A DNA stretch of 64,000 nt from Bacteroidales bacterium (lineage in GTDB: Bacteria > Bacteroidota > Bacteroidia > Bacteroidales > FEN-979), in contig JALNWG010000016.1 of NCBI GenBank assembly GCA_023231005.1, positions 9,419 to 73,418 of the forward strand. The letters are read 5' to 3'. The position numbers and the translations under genes are program-made. Shown here one piece after another: positions 62,449 through 64,000 of this stretch (positions within the stretch are counted from its first letter, which is position 1; the number at the start of each line of letters is the position of its first letter). The notes beneath the pieces were generated by a model that had not been told where the DNA came from, did not search any database, and was given only the letters and a program-made list of their open reading frames with translations.

Positions 62449-62946
62449 TTATTCAGGTTTATTTTTACAGGAGATCGCGTTGATCAATAATCCAACTCCG
62501 ATGGCCACAAGAATCAATGGCCACAAGTCACCGAAATTAATTGTCGGGATCAGTTCATCAGCCAGGAAAAGAGCTCCCAAAGTAATCAATACCAACCCGC
62601 CGATCAAGCTTCCCTTTTTCCGTTTGGTGGTTTGTGGAGGTTTGTTAATGATGGGATCAGCAGGATCCGGGGTGAATGGTGCTCCTTCTTCGGATGATGA
62701 TTGCCCGGATTCGGAAATTGGTTCATCAGCTGCAAAATTAATATTGGCAGGTTGTTCAAATGGCTTTTCCGGGGTGATTATCCAAAGGACAATGTAAATC
62801 AGCAAACCGCCGCCCCCTGCAAGTAAGAGAATAACAAAAATCAACCGGAAGAGCAAAGGATCCAAGGAAAAATACTCCCCAAGTCCGCCAGCCACTCCGG
62901 CTATTTTTTTATCAGTATTACTTCTGTATAAACGCTTTGATTCCAT
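62449..62946 (-). CDS. PspC-domain membrane protein
   Basis: 165 residues. The N-terminal PspC domain (1-60) has KRLYRSNTDKKIAGVAGGLG and the family helix LLFRLIFVILLLAGGGGLLI. A Pro/Ser-rich acidic linker joins two C-terminal hydrophobic segments (~118-160, GSLIGGLVLITLGALFLADE, LWPLILVAIGVGLLINAI) of the LiaI type. PspC proteins sense envelope damage in phage-shock systems. It is upstream of, and probably co-transcribed with, the LiaF-like gene. A -7 promoter motif lies 130 nt upstream. Confidence 0.9.
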   Translation of the reverse strand: MESKRLYRSNTDKKIAGVAGGLGEYFSLDPLLFRLIFVILLLAGGGGLLIYIVLWIITPEKPFEQPANINFAADEPISESGQSSSEEGAPFTPDPADPIINKPPQTTKRKKGSLIGGLVLITLGALFLADELIPTINFGDLWPLILVAIGVGLLINAISCKNKPE

Positions 62947-63075
62947 GATTTTTTCGGTTTTGAAATATTGAAAGTTTAGACGGGTTCCTATTAAAAAGGT
63001 TACAACTCCTAAAACGTCATCTCTTTTTCATCATCAGACTGTGAAAAAAATCTTGTCTTAGTAAATATTGATAAA

Positions 63076-63083
63076 CAAAGGTA
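63076..63083 (-). promoter_or_regulatory. -7 promoter box for the PspC/LiaF-like pair
   Basis: On the minus strand TACCTTTG, matching TAnnTTTG, in the gap between the ACR3 stop and the PspC ATG, implying a 5' leader of about 125 nt. Confidence 0.45.
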
Positions 63084-63096
63084 GGATAAAATGATG

Positions 63097-64000
63097 CTAT
63101 GGTAGTAAAAAGTACCGTTTTTTGATCCGGAAGGCAACATTCACCAATGCGATCATTACCGGAACCTCAACCAAAGGCCCGATAACCGCAGCAAATGCCT
63201 CTCCTGAATTGATTCCGAATACAGCTATTGCTACGGCTATGGCAAGTTCAAAGTTGTTACTTGCTGCTGTGAACGAGAGCGTGGCTGATTGTTCGTAGTT
63301 TGCGCCAACTTTTTTGCTAAGGTAAAATGAAACCAGAAACATAATCACAAAATAGATCCCAAGCGGGATGGCAATGCGGATTACATCCAACGGAATTTTT
63401 ACAATATATTCACCTTTCAATGAAAACATTACCAGTATTGTGAAAAGGAGAGCGATCAGAGTAAGCGGACTGATTATTGGAATAAATTTCGTATGATACC
63501 ACGCTTTGTTTTTGACCCGGATCAGGATAAAGCGTGTAAGGAAACCTGCAATAAAAGGAATCCCGAGATAGATGAATACGCTTTTTGCAATCTGCCCGAT
63601 GGTAATGCTTTCAACAGCATGGTTTGTCGGTAATCCGAACCAGGCCGGAAATACAGCAATAAACAAATAGGCATAAACCGAGAAAAGAAGTACCTGAAAA
63701 ATGGAATTGAAGGCAACCAATCCGGCACAATATTCGGTATCTCCTTTGGCCAGTTCATTCCATACGATAACCATTGCGATACATCTTGCCAGGCCAATCA
63801 GGATCAATCCATACATATAATCAATGTTGAATTGCAGGAATATAATGGCCAGTAAGAACATTAACACAGGGCCGATTACCCAGTTTTGAACGAGCGACAA
63901 TCCGAGGATCTTCGTGTTTTTGAAAACGTCACCCAGCTCTTCATACTTGACTTTTGCAAGCGGCGGGTACATCATTACAATGAGTCCGATGGCGATCGGA
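63097..64000 (-). CDS. acr3: ACR3-family arsenite efflux carrier (5' end cut by the window)
   Basis: Multi-pass inner-membrane carrier; about 301 residues of an expected ~350 are present, and the frame stays open to the window end, so the N-terminus lies outside. Family features include VMMYPPLAKVKYEELG at the start of the visible part, GLARCIAMVIVWNELAKGD with the conserved cysteine, EYCAGLVAFNSIFQ, and TAASNNFELAIAVAIAVFG near the C-terminus. ACR3 proteins export As(OH)3 using the proton-motive force. Whether arsR or arsC genes accompany it cannot be seen. Confidence 0.92.
   Translation of the reverse strand, partial: PIAIGLIVMMYPPLAKVKYEELGDVFKNTKILGLSLVQNWVIGPVLMFLLAIIFLQFNIDYMYGLILIGLARCIAMVIVWNELAKGDTEYCAGLVAFNSIFQVLLFSVYAYLFIAVFPAWFGLPTNHAVESITIGQIAKSVFIYLGIPFIAGFLTRFILIRVKNKAWYHTKFIPIISPLTLIALLFTILVMFSLKGEYIVKIPLDVIRIAIPLGIYFVIMFLVSFYLSKKVGANYEQSATLSFTAASNNFELAIAVAIAVFGINSGEAFAAVIGPLVEVPVMIALVNVAFRIKKRYFLLP

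Overview
The window reads as chromosomal DNA of a Bacteroidota bacterium, probably a Bacteroidales-like or uncultured relative; the genus cannot be called from sequence alone. The evidence is: several intergenic regions carry the Bacteroidota -7 promoter motif TAnnTTTG, twice with a TTG/TTTG -33 element about 20 nt upstream; two secreted proteins end in type IX secretion (T9SS) sorting domains; there is a TonB receptor with a CarboxypepD_reg N-terminal domain; the initiator tRNA has no encoded CCA; and mfd, era, der, pyrC, pdxJ and dtd are all of the expected kinds. No insertion sequence, prophage, CRISPR array or rRNA was seen. Coding density is high and no gene-free stretch exceeds 300 nt. 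The largest gaps are 17202-17474 (holds the fMet tRNA, its promoter and a hairpin) and 60505-60710 (206 nt, holds a promoter for the downstream hydrolase).

Region by region: 82-10043 carries mfd, then a secreted lamin-tail-like T9SS protein, a TonB-dependent receptor and a secreted double phospholipase-D-domain T9SS protein. 10128-20925 is mostly housekeeping: GT2 glycosyltransferase, dihydroorotase, a MORN lipoprotein, a secreted endonuclease/exonuclease/phosphatase protein, a coiled-coil lipoprotein, an RlmI-like methyltransferase, a class V aminotransferase, tRNA-fMet, era, der, an S4 RNA-binding protein and a TonB-type energy transducer. 20956-24882 has a tiny secreted Cys/Lys-rich protein, dtd, pdxJ, an M19 dipeptidase and a PrsW-like membrane protease. 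24932-32025 has an ECF sigma factor with its probable anti-sigma factor, an unrecognised anchored protein, a peptidase/propeller/barrel surface protein, a small outer-membrane protein and an adenosine-deaminase-like enzyme. 32075-37136 (minus strand) has an ABCG-like transporter, a lipoprotein and a zinc alcohol dehydrogenase.

The most unusual part is 37231-56697, two tightly packed divergent operons of signalling and membrane genes separated by only 137 nt. The minus operon encodes an effector-less nSTAND1-WD40 membrane protein, a TonB receptor with a TPR-like N-terminus, a formyltransferase-domain enzyme, a 12-TM carrier fused to HEAT repeats, and a giant periplasmic-propeller histidine kinase. 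The plus operon encodes a soluble histidine kinase whose core is a close paralogue of that giant kinase, a response regulator fused to a SpoIIE/PP2C phosphatase, a STAS protein with a large unrecognised C-terminal domain, a permease fused to its own periplasmic binding protein, and the matching ABC ATPase. A perfect 8-bp-arm palindrome covers the plus-strand promoter motif and start codon. I infer a single sensory/transport module in which two-component and partner-switching logic are wired to an ABC uptake system.

The second candidate system is 56705-60504: a lysine 2,3-aminomutase (all catalytic and lysine-binding residues conserved), two D-Ala-D-Ala-ligase-like ATP-grasp enzymes and a GNAT acetyltransferase in one operon, suggesting synthesis of a beta-lysine-containing amide or acetylated compound. 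The window ends with an alpha/beta hydrolase, a LiaF-like/PspC envelope-stress pair and a truncated ACR3 arsenite carrier.
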